In this document: one piece after another, positions 35,128 to 43,558 of the stretch | How the letters are laid out: each line of letters opens with the position of its first letter | Numbering within the stretch: position 1 is the first letter of the stretch | Origin: Bacteroidota bacterium | GTDB lineage: Bacteria > Bacteroidota > Bacteroidia > Cytophagales > Cyclobacteriaceae | Assembly (NCBI GenBank): GCA_024280115.1 | Contig: JAJRQT010000192.1 | Location: forward strand, 1-57,423 | Direction of reading: 5' to 3' | DNA length: 57,423 bases | Translations under genes and position numbers: made by a program | Notes under the pieces: generated by a model | Told to the model about the DNA's origin: nothing | The model's input: only the letters and a program-made list of their open reading frames with translations | Databases searched by the model: none

Positions 35128-36177
35128 ATGGAACTTTTAGATAAATATGATTTACCAGCAATAAAACATCCCATAGTTGTAATCGGTGCAGGAGGAATAG
35201 TAAAAGACGCACATTTGCCAGCGTACAAAAAAGCAGGTTTTGAGGTAAAAGCAATATTTGATTTGGATTACAAAAAAGCAATGCAGGTAGCACGCGATTT
35301 TGGGATTAAAGTGGTTAGTAAAAAATTGGATGAATTAATTGGTATTGCAACATTGCAAGGATGTGTTTATGATATGGCTTTACCGGCATCAACCATATTG
35401 TCTGTTTTACCTCAAATACCAGACGAGTCGGGTGTACTCATACAAAAACCTATGGGTACAAATTTAAAGCAGGCATTGGCGATATTAGATATATGTAGGA
35501 AAAAGAAACTGGTAGCTGGAATAAACTTTCAACTGCGCCATGCCCCTTACGTCACAGAGGCAAAGAAAATAATAGACCAGGGTCTCATTGGAGATTTACA
35601 CGATATTGACGTACGAATGAATGTGTTCACTCCCTGGCATTTGTGGAAATTTTTGTTTGATCTTCCAAGAGTAGAAATATTATATCATAGCATTCATTAT
35701 ATTGATATGATCAGGTATTTTTTAGGAAACCCTAAAGGCATTTATGCAAAGACCACAAAAAATCCATTAATGACGGAACTTGCTTCATCTCGATCTTCAA
35801 TAATTATAGATTATGGAGATGTGATCAGGGCAAATATCAATGTCAATCATGATCACAAGTTCGGACTAAAACATCAGGAATCTTATTTCAAATTTGAGGG
35901 TACTGAAGGGGCAATAAAAATAAGAGTAGGTGTTTATCTGGACTATCCTAGAGGTTTGCCTGATAAATTTGAGTTCATTTCGCTTAAGGGGGATAAAGGT
36001 TGGCAGACATTAAATATTGAAGGTTCATGGTATCCTGAAGCATTTATTGGTCCAATGGCGGGACTTATGAATAAAATTGAAAATGCTGAATATGAGTATA
36101 TCAATGCTGTTGATGATGCCATACACACAATGGAACTTGTAGAAAAGTGCTATGAATTCAATGATAGCAAGAAATAG
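35128..36177 (+). CDS. Gfo/Idh/MocA-family oxidoreductase, candidate L-fucose dehydrogenase
   Basis: NAD(P)-dependent sugar dehydrogenase of 349 residues. The N-terminal Rossmann fold is seen in IVVIGAGGIVKDAHLPAYKKAGFEVKAIFD, and the family EKP-type motif appears as VLIQKPMGTNLKQA (Lys in QKP). The C-terminal domain begins about 160 (GDLHDIDVRMN). In this array a dehydrogenase is needed to oxidise L-fucose to fuconolactone, and this is the best free candidate because the SDR fits the later keto-deoxy step. It follows the dehydratase by 15 bases. Substrate is inferred. Confidence 0.75.
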   Translation: MELLDKYDLPAIKHPIVVIGAGGIVKDAHLPAYKKAGFEVKAIFDLDYKKAMQVARDFGIKVVSKKLDELIGIATLQGCVYDMALPASTILSVLPQIPDESGVLIQKPMGTNLKQALAILDICRKKKLVAGINFQLRHAPYVTEAKKIIDQGLIGDLHDIDVRMNVFTPWHLWKFLFDLPRVEILYHSIHYIDMIRYFLGNPKGIYAKTTKNPLMTELASSRSSIIIDYGDVIRANINVNHDHKFGLKHQESYFKFEGTEGAIKIRVGVYLDYPRGLPDKFEFISLKGDKGWQTLNIEGSWYPEAFIGPMAGLMNKIENAEYEYINAVDDAIHTMELVEKCYEFNDSKK

Positions 36178-36254
36178 AGCTTACATCATTGCAAATATGC
36201 CAAAGCTGCTTTTATAAAAATAGATTGTTATTCAACATAGACAACAAGATTGTT

Positions 36255-37037
36255 ATGGAAATCAAAATGTTTAATTTATCTGGGAAAAAAGCAATTGTTA
36301 CCGGAGGAGGTAGTGGTATAGGAAAGGCAATTGCCTTAGCCCTGGCCGGTAATGGAGCCGAAGTAGCAATTTTTGAATTGAATAAGGAAAATGGACAAGA
36401 TGTGGCAGATGAGATATTGACTTCTGGAGGAAAAGCAAGTTGTATCAGTTGTGACGTGTCAGATGTCGAAAGTGTCACTGCCGCATTTAAAATTGTGACT
36501 AAAAATAGTCATTTAGACATATTGATAAACAATGCGGGTATCGCACATATTGGTAGTGTTACTGAGACTTCTCCTGATGATTTTGATAAAATTTATGGCG
36601 TAAATGTGAAAGGAGTTTATCACTGTCTTAAAGAAGGAGTAGATAGGATGAAAACAAATGGTGGAGTAATTATTAACGTGTCTTCTATTGTAGCACATGT
36701 AGGAATTTCAAATAGGTTTGCCTATTCCATGAGCAAAGGTGCAGTGCATGCCATGACACTATCTGTGGCAAAAGATTATCTGGCTAATAATATCAGGTGC
36801 AACAGCATTGCACCAGCAAGAGTTCATACGCCTTTTGTAGATGGTTTTTTAGCTAAAAATTATCCAGGAAATGAAAAGGCGATGTTCGAGAACTTGTCTA
36901 AGACCCAACCTATTGGAAGGATGGGTAAACCGGAAGAAATTGGCGCCCTTGTACTTTATTTATGCTCTCAGGAAGCATCTTTTATTACAGGAAGTTGCTT
37001 TCCTATTGATGGAGGTTTTGTCACTTTGAATAATTAA
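36255..37037 (+). CDS. SDR dehydrogenase, probable 2-keto-3-deoxy-L-fuconate dehydrogenase
   Basis: Short-chain dehydrogenase of 260 residues. ATG at 36255 (MEIKMFNLSGKKAIVTGGG) is chosen; the longer frame from 36189 adds 22 unlikely residues. Cofactor motif TGGGSGIG, structural NNAG and catalytic Ser-Tyr-Lys (SSIVAHVG with the YSMSK tetrad) are present. Placed directly before the FAH-family hydrolase, it should oxidise the 4-hydroxyl of 2-keto-3-deoxy-L-fuconate to the 2,4-diketo acid, the step that defines the nonphosphorylated fucose route. An L-fucose dehydrogenase role is the alternative. Confidence 0.8.
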   Translation: MEIKMFNLSGKKAIVTGGGSGIGKAIALALAGNGAEVAIFELNKENGQDVADEILTSGGKASCISCDVSDVESVTAAFKIVTKNSHLDILINNAGIAHIGSVTETSPDDFDKIYGVNVKGVYHCLKEGVDRMKTNGGVIINVSSIVAHVGISNRFAYSMSKGAVHAMTLSVAKDYLANNIRCNSIAPARVHTPFVDGFLAKNYPGNEKAMFENLSKTQPIGRMGKPEEIGALVLYLCSQEASFITGSCFPIDGGFVTLNN

Positions 37038-37178
37038 TTTATAAGGAACTAAAACGAAAATTGTGAAAAACGACAATACAAATATTCATGCATTGAAGCG
37101 ATAATTGTAGTTTTTTCGAATAGGTGAAAAGTAGCTTTTACCAATTAAATTAACATTAAAACCGCAAATAATTAAGAA

Positions 37179-38033
37179 ATGAAACTAATAAGATATGGAA
37201 CTTCCGGTCAGGAAAAACCCGGTGTAGAAGTAGATGGAATAAGATATGATACAAGTCAATTTGTGGATGATTACGATCAAGATTTTTTTACAAGCAATGG
37301 AATTGAAAAACTAATAGAAACCTTCGATCATTCCAAAGCAACAAAGATTGAAAATAGTGTTCGGCTCGGTGAACCTGTGAAAAGTCCGGGAAAGATCATC
37401 TGCATTGGACTCAATTATCGTAAACATGCAGCAGAAAGTGGTATGGATATACCGAAAGAACCGATTGTATTTTTTAAAGCAACGTCGGCAATTATTGGTC
37501 CTAACGATAATATTATCATACCGAAGAACAGTAAAAAAACGGATTGGGAAGTCGAATTAGCAGTTGTTATAGGTAAACGTGCCAACTATGTATCTAAAGA
37601 ACAAGCCTTGGATTATGTGGCTGGTTATATGTTACATAATGATCTTAGCGAACGCGAGTTCCAGTTAGAAAAAGGAGGACAATGGGTGAAAGGGAAAAGC
37701 TGTGATACTTTTGCGCCTTTGGGGCCGTATTTTGTCACTAAAGATGAAATTTCAGATCCAAATAATCTTAGACTTTGGCTTTCAGTAAACGGTAAAAAGC
37801 TGCAAGATGGCAATACCAGTGATTTTATATTTAATGTCCAGGAAGTCGTCTCATACCTTTCTCAATTCATGAGCCTGATGCCAGGAGATATTATTTCTAC
37901 GGGAACACCAGAAGGGGTGGGACTTGGATTTAATCCCCCGGTTTACTTAAAAGATGGAGATGTTGTCGAGTTAGGGATTGATGGTTTAGGTACTGCAAAA
38001 CAAAATGCAAAAGCATGGTCCAATGAAAATTGA
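37179..38033 (+). CDS. FAH-family hydrolase, probable 2,4-diketo-3-deoxy-L-fuconate hydrolase
   Basis: Fumarylacetoacetate hydrolase-like enzyme of 284 residues. Conserved pieces are KIICIGLNYRKHAAESG, the metal ligands in DWEVELAVVIG, the catalytic-loop HNDLSEREFQLEKGGQWVKGKSCDTFAPLGPYF (in pieces), and ISTGTPEGVGLGFNPPVYLKDGD. It should split the diketo acid into pyruvate and L-lactate, so it makes the substrate for the LutABC genes that follow. It overlaps the lactonase gene by 11 bases. A preference for other acylpyruvates cannot be excluded from sequence alone. Confidence 0.85.
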   Translation: MKLIRYGTSGQEKPGVEVDGIRYDTSQFVDDYDQDFFTSNGIEKLIETFDHSKATKIENSVRLGEPVKSPGKIICIGLNYRKHAAESGMDIPKEPIVFFKATSAIIGPNDNIIIPKNSKKTDWEVELAVVIGKRANYVSKEQALDYVAGYMLHNDLSEREFQLEKGGQWVKGKSCDTFAPLGPYFVTKDEISDPNNLRLWLSVNGKKLQDGNTSDFIFNVQEVVSYLSQFMSLMPGDIISTGTPEGVGLGFNPPVYLKDGDVVELGIDGLGTAKQNAKAWSNEN

Positions 38034-38850
38034 CGCTCATCAGCATTTTTGGCAATATGATTCCATAAGAGATAGTTGGGTCACGGATGAAATGAGGGTG
38101 ATAAAAAGAGATTTTGTTGCCGAAGATTTAAGACCAATTTTAAAAAAAAATAATATCGATGGATGTGTGGCCGTGCAGGCAAGTCAATCCGAAGAGGAAA
38201 CACAATTTTTATTGGATATTTCAAAAAGTCACTCTTTTGTAAAAGGTGTTGTCGGTTGGGTAAATTTATTGGGTGACGATCTGGATGTTAGATTGGACTT
38301 TTATAAAAATCAAAATACATTTAAAGGAGTCAGGCATATTTTACAGGCTGAATCTGAAGGTTTTATGTTGGATGCTAAATTTATCCAGGGAATTAGTCGC
38401 TTGAATAATTACGATTTTCCTTACGATATACTGATTAATGAAAGCCAACTCAAAGAAGCGTATGAATTGATCAGGTTGCTACCTGATATGCCTTTGGTGA
38501 TTGATCATATTGGTAAGCCGGGCATTAAGCATAAATCATTCGATCATTGGGCAAAGTATATGAAAGTCATTAGCAAATTTGATCATGTTTATGTGAAGAT
38601 TTCCGGTATGGTAACTGAGGCCTCGTGGAAAGAATGGACAGTAGATAATTTAAAAAAATACATTAATTTTTGTTTGGAGTATTTTGGTCCGAAAAGACTT
38701 ATGTTTGGCTCAGATTGGCCGGTTTGCTTATTGGCGGGATCATATGATCGAGTGTATCGGGCGTTGTTATCCTGTATTGAAGAATTGACTGATGCCGAAC
38801 AATCACATATTTTAGGAGGTACCGCAACTGAATTTTATAAATTGATATGA
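38023..38850 (+). CDS. Amidohydrolase-2 family, probable L-fuconolactonase
   Basis: Metal-dependent lactonase of the amidohydrolase superfamily (COG3618), 275 residues. ATG at 38023 is chosen because it starts the strand carrying the metal HxH motif (MKIDAHQHFW, H6/H8). The rest of the active site is seen in VIDHIGKPG and FGSDWPVC (metal/base Asp). It would open L-fuconolactone to L-fuconate, the step between the fucose dehydrogenase and the dehydratase. The gene overlaps the FAH hydrolase gene by 11 bases, so the two are co-translated although they act at different points in the pathway. Confidence 0.83.
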   Translation: MKIDAHQHFWQYDSIRDSWVTDEMRVIKRDFVAEDLRPILKKNNIDGCVAVQASQSEEETQFLLDISKSHSFVKGVVGWVNLLGDDLDVRLDFYKNQNTFKGVRHILQAESEGFMLDAKFIQGISRLNNYDFPYDILINESQLKEAYELIRLLPDMPLVIDHIGKPGIKHKSFDHWAKYMKVISKFDHVYVKISGMVTEASWKEWTVDNLKKYINFCLEYFGPKRLMFGSDWPVCLLAGSYDRVYRALLSCIEELTDAEQSHILGGTATEFYKLI

Positions 38851-38917
38851 ATGGTTATAGAAATTATACCAGTATAAAGATTCAGGTAATAGAGGTTATT
38901 AAACGATATAAAAACCA

Positions 38918-39658
38918 ATGAAAGTAGGGCTCTTTATCCCGTGTTACATTGATCAGTTATATCCCTGTGTGGGGATAAGTACACTTCAATTGTTAGAAAA
39001 GCTGGGCGTGGATGTCGAAGTTCCTCAAAATCAAACTTGTTGCGGACAACCGTTGGCCAATTCAGGACTTCAAAAAGAGACGATTGGGATATCCAGGCAT
39101 TTTATAAATCTATTTAGTAATTGTGATACTATTGTTAGTCCTTCCGGGAGTTGTGTGCTCCAGATCAAGGAACACGTTCCCAAAGAATTACACGATGAGA
39201 AATATTCGCATATCAAAAATAATATTTATGAACTGACGGAATTCATTACTGATATATTGAAGATTGATGAACTTGATGGACAATTCCCTTATCGTGTAGG
39301 GCTACTTCAAAGCTGTCATAGTTTGCGGGGTCTTAGAAACGGAAAGTCAAGCGAATTGGCAGGAAAAAGATTCTCTAAATCGGGTCAGCTACTTTCTTCA
39401 CTAAAGGATATTAAACTTGTAGACCTTGATCGTCCTGATGAATGTTGTGGCTTTGGTGGTACATTTAGTGTATTTGAAGAAGCTGTATCGGTTCAAATGG
39501 GTGTGGACAAAATCAAAGATCATCTTTCTCATGATGCAGAAATAATTGCGGGGACTGATATGTCATGCCTTATGCATCTGGAAGGATTGATAAATAGAAA
39601 CCGTCAGTTACTCAAGGTGATGCATATAGCGGAAATACTAAATACAGCAATGACATGA
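38918..39658 (+). CDS. lutA: Lactate utilization protein A (LutA, CCG Fe-S subunit)
   Basis: First subunit of the iron-sulfur L-lactate oxidising complex, 246 residues. Two cysteine-rich CCG domains are visible: NQTCCGQPLANSG in the first half and DECCGFGGTFSV in the second, with SPSGSCVLQIKEH and LQSCHSLRG between. With LutB and LutC it converts L-lactate to pyruvate in the cytosol, here presumably the lactate from the fucose pathway. It overlaps lutB by 4 bases. The D-lactate/glycolate-type fused enzyme upstream is a distinct system. Confidence 0.9.
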   Translation: MKVGLFIPCYIDQLYPCVGISTLQLLEKLGVDVEVPQNQTCCGQPLANSGLQKETIGISRHFINLFSNCDTIVSPSGSCVLQIKEHVPKELHDEKYSHIKNNIYELTEFITDILKIDELDGQFPYRVGLLQSCHSLRGLRNGKSSELAGKRFSKSGQLLSSLKDIKLVDLDRPDECCGFGGTFSVFEEAVSVQMGVDKIKDHLSHDAEIIAGTDMSCLMHLEGLINRNRQLLKVMHIAEILNTAMT

Positions 39659-41022
39659 AACATTCGCAAGCTGCAAAAGTATTTCTGAAGAATGCTCCCA
39701 GAACCCAATGGCATGATAAGGCGCTCTGGTTTGCAAGAGAAAAGCGAGATATTCAAAAAAACCAGGTTACAGAATGGGAAACACTCCGAGATCATGCATC
39801 ACAAATTAAGGAGCACGCCCTGTCCAATCTCGATGATTACTTAATGGAGTTTGAGCAAAATGCCATCGGTAATGGAATTGTAGTTCATTGGGCATCAGAT
39901 GCAGAGGAGCACAACCGGATTGTATTCAATATTCTTCAAAAAGCAGGTGTACGAAAGCTTGTGAAAAGCAAATCTATGCTTACAGAAGAATGCCGTATGA
40001 ATCCATATCTTGAGAATAAAGGCATTGAGGTTATTGAGTCAGATCTTGGGGAACGTATCATTCAACTCGATAAACAGGAGCCAAGCCATATTGTAATGCC
40101 TGCCATCCATATGAAAAAGGAGGAGATTGGGAAATTATTTGAAAAGGAACTTCACACCGAAACCGGGAATAATGATCCCCAATACCTTACGGCGGCAGCC
40201 AGATCACACCTCAGAAAACATTTCCTGAGTGCTGAAGTCGCTCTGACCGGTGTGAACTTCGCCATTGCTGAAACGGGAGGTTTCGTAGTTTGCACCAACG
40301 AAGGCAATGCTGATATGGGTGTGCACCATGCCAGAATTCATATTGCTTCTATGGGTATTGAAAAGCTAATCCCTAAAAAGGAACACCTGGCAGTTTTTAT
40401 TCGCTTATTGGCCCGCAGCGCCACCGGACAACCCATTACAAACTATACTTCTCACTTTCAAAAACCAGAAAAAGGGAAAGAGATCCATATCATACTTGTC
40501 GATAACGGTCGTTCGGAGCATCTGGGGGAAGAAAAATTCTGGCGTGCGCTGAAATGCATCCGTTGTGGCGCCTGTATGAATACATGTCCCGTGTACCGTC
40601 GCAGCGGAGGGCACAGCTATGGATACACCATTCCAGGCCCAATAGGTTCTATTCTGACACCGAAAATTGATTTGAAACAATTTGCGGATCTGCCTTTTGC
40701 CTCCAGTTTGTGTGGTTCTTGCAGCGATGTGTGTCCGGTAAAAATTGACATCCACGAACAGTTATACCAATGGCGGCAGGAGGTATATGAACACGGACAT
40801 CTTTCCTGGATTAAAAAAACAGGTTTCAGGGTAGTGGGCAAGATACTGGCCAGTCCGCGTCTTTATGGATTGACAGGTACAATTGCACGTTTTTTCCTAA
40901 TATATGCGCCCGGGTTTTTAGTATATAATCGGATGAATACATGGGGAAAATCGCGTGATATTCCAACACTTCCCAGGCAAAGTTTCCAGGAGTGGTATAA
41001 AGAAAACCGCAATAAATCATGA
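39655..41022 (+). CDS. lutB: Lactate utilization protein B (LutB, Fe-S subunit)
   Basis: The large iron-sulfur subunit, 455 residues. An N-terminal LUD-type domain (about 60-300; LTGVNFAIAETGGFVVCTNEGN) is followed by two ferredoxin-like clusters, CIRCGACMNTCPVYRR and CGSCSDVCPVKID. The C-terminal helix region ends FQEWYKENR. It matches LutB/YkgF in length and order. It overlaps lutA and lutC by 4 bases each, giving a tightly coupled lutABC. Confidence 0.92.
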   Translation: MKHSQAAKVFLKNAPRTQWHDKALWFAREKRDIQKNQVTEWETLRDHASQIKEHALSNLDDYLMEFEQNAIGNGIVVHWASDAEEHNRIVFNILQKAGVRKLVKSKSMLTEECRMNPYLENKGIEVIESDLGERIIQLDKQEPSHIVMPAIHMKKEEIGKLFEKELHTETGNNDPQYLTAAARSHLRKHFLSAEVALTGVNFAIAETGGFVVCTNEGNADMGVHHARIHIASMGIEKLIPKKEHLAVFIRLLARSATGQPITNYTSHFQKPEKGKEIHIILVDNGRSEHLGEEKFWRALKCIRCGACMNTCPVYRRSGGHSYGYTIPGPIGSILTPKIDLKQFADLPFASSLCGSCSDVCPVKIDIHEQLYQWRQEVYEHGHLSWIKKTGFRVVGKILASPRLYGLTGTIARFFLIYAPGFLVYNRMNTWGKSRDIPTLPRQSFQEWYKENRNKS

Positions 41023-41591
41023 GCAGAGAAAGTATTTTGAAAAGCATTATTGCCAACAAACCAGCTAAAATCGGTTTACCCAAACCTATAGAAATTTCGA
41101 ATAATGAATATCGGGACCTAACAGAAAAATTTATTGATATGGCAAAAAGTGCGGGTTCAGAAATAGTGGAGATTGATTCAATGGAAAAGGTGATGGAATG
41201 GATCATTCGACAAAAAAGTGATGGAAAAGTAGTCTTTGATCTAACACAAGAATCAGTGCCCACTCAACAATTCCTTTCAATTCATGATTTTAGCAATTCA
41301 GACATTGTCGTGCTCAGAGGGCAAATGGGCGTGGCTGAGAATGGAGCTGTATGGATTGATGAGCATGATATGCTGATTAGGAAACTCCCTTTCATCACAA
41401 GCCATCTTGTATTGGTACTGAAAAAAAATAAAATCCTGAAAGATATGCACCAGGTCTATAATCAGATTGACTTGAAAAATACAGGCTTTGGTGTCTTCAT
41501 AGCAGGTCCTTCAAAAACAGCTGATATTGAGCAATCGCTGGTCATAGGCGCTCATGGACCGATCAGGCATACAATCCTGCTCTTATCTTAA
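41019..41591 (+). CDS. lutC: Lactate utilization protein C (LutC/YkgG)
   Basis: The third subunit, 190 residues, LUD domain only: SNSDIVVLRGQMGVAENGAVWIDE (in pieces), RKLPFITSHLVLVLKKNKI and FIAGPSKTADIEQSLVIGAHGP, all LutC hallmarks. It lacks the Fe-S motifs, as is normal. It closes the fucose-to-pyruvate array. The next gene is a mercury-type regulator after about 170 bases, so this stop is the likely end of the catabolic operon. Confidence 0.9.
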   Translation: MSRESILKSIIANKPAKIGLPKPIEISNNEYRDLTEKFIDMAKSAGSEIVEIDSMEKVMEWIIRQKSDGKVVFDLTQESVPTQQFLSIHDFSNSDIVVLRGQMGVAENGAVWIDEHDMLIRKLPFITSHLVLVLKKNKILKDMHQVYNQIDLKNTGFGVFIAGPSKTADIEQSLVIGAHGPIRHTILLLS

Positions 41592-41682
41592 AAATTTAAA
41601 TTAGGAGCCTGATCGTTTAGTCGATTTTGACCTGCTAAATCTTGTTCAGGTTCGTGATGGTCTTTCGTTTATAAAACATTTA

Positions 41683-41751
41683 TTTTAGCATTTGCTAAAA
41701 TAATAAAACATTTCCCTTTTTCTTCGCGTTGTATTTAAGTAATCGCTAAAA
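41683..41751. promoter_or_regulatory. Two operator-like palindromes before the ArsR gene
   Basis: A perfect inverted repeat, TTTTAGC (41683-41689) and GCTAAAA (41694-41700), with a 4-base spacer. About 50 bases downstream lies a related imperfect copy (about 41733-41751, right half CGCTAAAAT). Both are followed by AATAATAA. The symmetry and spacing fit ArsR/SmtB operators. The second copy lies 11 bases before the regulator ATG. Confidence 0.6.
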
Positions 41752-41761
41752 TAATAAGACG

Positions 41762-42142
41762 ATGGGAAAGACAAATTCATGTATAAGGGTATATGCCAAC
41801 GAAAACCAAATCAATAATTGTAAGGAAGATCTGGTTAAAGCGCAGGAGCCAATTTCCAGATTATCGAAGGTACTTAATCTTGCAGGAAATGAAGTAAGGC
41901 TTAAAATACTTTTTCTTTTACACCAAGAAGGCGAAATGTGTCCCTGTGACCTGAGTGATGTGCTCGGTATAACGGTATCTGGTATTTCTCAACATTTAAG
42001 AAAAATGAAAGATGGAGGATTGGTACGAGACAAAAAGATAGGGCAAACTATTTTTTATTCTATCATCAATGAAAATACAGAAATCCTGTTTCCAATGCTC
42101 GAAAAAATAGCTGAACCCGCTGCCACTACAATTGAAAATTAA
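41762..42142 (+). CDS. ArsR-family metal-responsive repressor of the mer genes
   Basis: Winged-helix repressor of 126 residues: RLSKVLNLAGNEVRLKILFLL, GEMCPCDLSDVLGITVSGISQHLRKMKDGGLVRDKKIGQTIFYSI (in pieces). The CPCDLSDVL pattern (two cysteines at the HTH start) plus Cys7 and Cys20 could bind mercury. In Bacteroidota mer loci an ArsR protein often takes the place of MerR. It sits 13 bases before the transporter gene and downstream of two palindromes resembling its own operators, so autoregulation is likely. Confidence 0.85.
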   Translation: MGKTNSCIRVYANENQINNCKEDLVKAQEPISRLSKVLNLAGNEVRLKILFLLHQEGEMCPCDLSDVLGITVSGISQHLRKMKDGGLVRDKKIGQTIFYSIINENTEILFPMLEKIAEPAATTIEN

Positions 42143-42154
42143 TCATTATTAGCC

Positions 42155-43087
42155 ATGAATACTTCAAATAAAACAAGTCAAAATTCAGGTTCGAAGGTAG
42201 CGAAAGCTGGTTTGCTCATTGCCTTTACCGCTTCACTTTGCTGCATTACACCAGTATTAGCACTAATTTCAGGAGTTAGTGGCGTGACAGCCACTTTTTC
42301 ATGGATGGAGCCATTGCGGCCGTTTATGATTGCCTTGACACTCGGCGTGTTGGGCTTTGCATGGTATCAAAAACTAAAACCCCGTAAAGCGGAAGAAATA
42401 GCATGTGATTGCGAGGAAGATGGGAAAGAGCCATTTATCCAGTCAAAAATGTTTTTGGGAATTGTAACAGTTGTAGGTATAGCTTTACTATCATTTCCAA
42501 GCTATTCGTATATTTTCTATCCGGACAATAGCCAAAAAATTACTGCCGGTGCTGAGATGTCAAATATTCAACAAATCAATTTTGATATCAAAGGAATGAC
42601 TTGCACCGGATGTGAAGAGCACGTGAAACATGCCGCACTGGAATTGCCCGGCGTACTCAAGGCTACTTCTAACTACAAAAATGGCACAGCTTCCATTGTA
42701 TATGACAACTCCAAAACCACTCAGGAAGAAGTTATAAAAGCTGTAGATGCTACCGGATATACCGTAACAAAATCTGAATTGGCGCCTGTGACATTAAACT
42801 TAAACGAAACAACCTCTATGAAACCATTGATGGAATTGAAACTGAATGTAAAAGGTATGACTTGTACCGGTTGTGAAGAAGGAATCAAATATGCTTTAAA
42901 TAAGGTAGATGGTGTGATTGAGACTGATGCTTCCTATGATGACGGGGTAGCTACGGTAAAATTTGACGGTGCAAAAACAAATAGAGAAGCTATCGTTCAG
43001 GCCATCAACACTACCGGCTATACCGTTACTAATTCTGAGATATCAGCTTCAATCCCAGGAGACAAAAAGCAAGAGGCAACTAACTAG
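42155..43087 (+). CDS. MerT-type mercury transporter fused to two HMA domains
   Basis: 310 residues. The first part is MerT-like: a Cys-pair helix (AFTASLCCITPVLALISGV), two more helices and a cysteine-rich CDCEED loop, as used to pass mercury(II) through the inner membrane. After residue 145 come two heavy-metal-associated (HMA) domains with GMTCTGCEEHVKHAAL and GMTCTGCEEGIKYAL cores, joined by a linker. A single-HMA MerTP fusion is the more familiar form, so the second HMA is an extra. The stop is followed after 28 bases by a further HMA protein. Confidence 0.83.
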   Translation: MNTSNKTSQNSGSKVAKAGLLIAFTASLCCITPVLALISGVSGVTATFSWMEPLRPFMIALTLGVLGFAWYQKLKPRKAEEIACDCEEDGKEPFIQSKMFLGIVTVVGIALLSFPSYSYIFYPDNSQKITAGAEMSNIQQINFDIKGMTCTGCEEHVKHAALELPGVLKATSNYKNGTASIVYDNSKTTQEEVIKAVDATGYTVTKSELAPVTLNLNETTSMKPLMELKLNVKGMTCTGCEEGIKYALNKVDGVIETDASYDDGVATVKFDGAKTNREAIVQAINTTGYTVTNSEISASIPGDKKQEATN

Positions 43088-43114
43088 TTACAGGATAATT
43101 TATTCTTAAATATC

Positions 43115-43456
43115 ATGAAAACTAAACATGCATACGCTGTAACATCAGCAATTGTTGTCCTGGTCATTTTCTCTTCAACAACCCTGTTTGCCCGATCAAA
43201 AGAAAAGCAAAAAATCAATGAAAAGACTGTGGAGTTAAAAATTACCGACATGACCTGTGCCGGCTGCTCGAGTCAACTAGGCAAGGTGCTTACAGAAACG
43301 ACAGGCGTGATCGATAACTCGGTGCAATATCCAGGCGATATTGCAGAAATCAAATACGATGCTGATAAAGTGAGTCTCAAACAGTTGGTGGAAACAATAC
43401 ATGATAAAACATCATATACTGCTGAAGTAGTAGAAAAAAATAAGAAAAAATCGTAA
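43115..43456 (+). CDS. MerP-like periplasmic HMA protein
   Basis: 113 residues with a signal-like N-terminus (AVTSAIVVLVIFSSTTLFA) and one HMA domain, core ITDMTCAGCSSQLGKVL. It should capture mercury(II) through the CxxC pair in the periplasm and hand it to the MerT part of the upstream gene. A lysine-rich tail ends the protein. It is separated from merA by 102 bases that hold no clear terminator. Confidence 0.83.
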   Translation: MKTKHAYAVTSAIVVLVIFSSTTLFARSKEKQKINEKTVELKITDMTCAGCSSQLGKVLTETTGVIDNSVQYPGDIAEIKYDADKVSLKQLVETIHDKTSYTAEVVEKNKKKS

Positions 43457-43558
43457 TCAATTGGTATTTGGATTCTCCTCTGCATTTCGTTATTTGAGAG
43501 GCAGATGGTTTGTTTAATGATTTAAAATCTATAACAATGTTAGATAAATAAAAAAATA

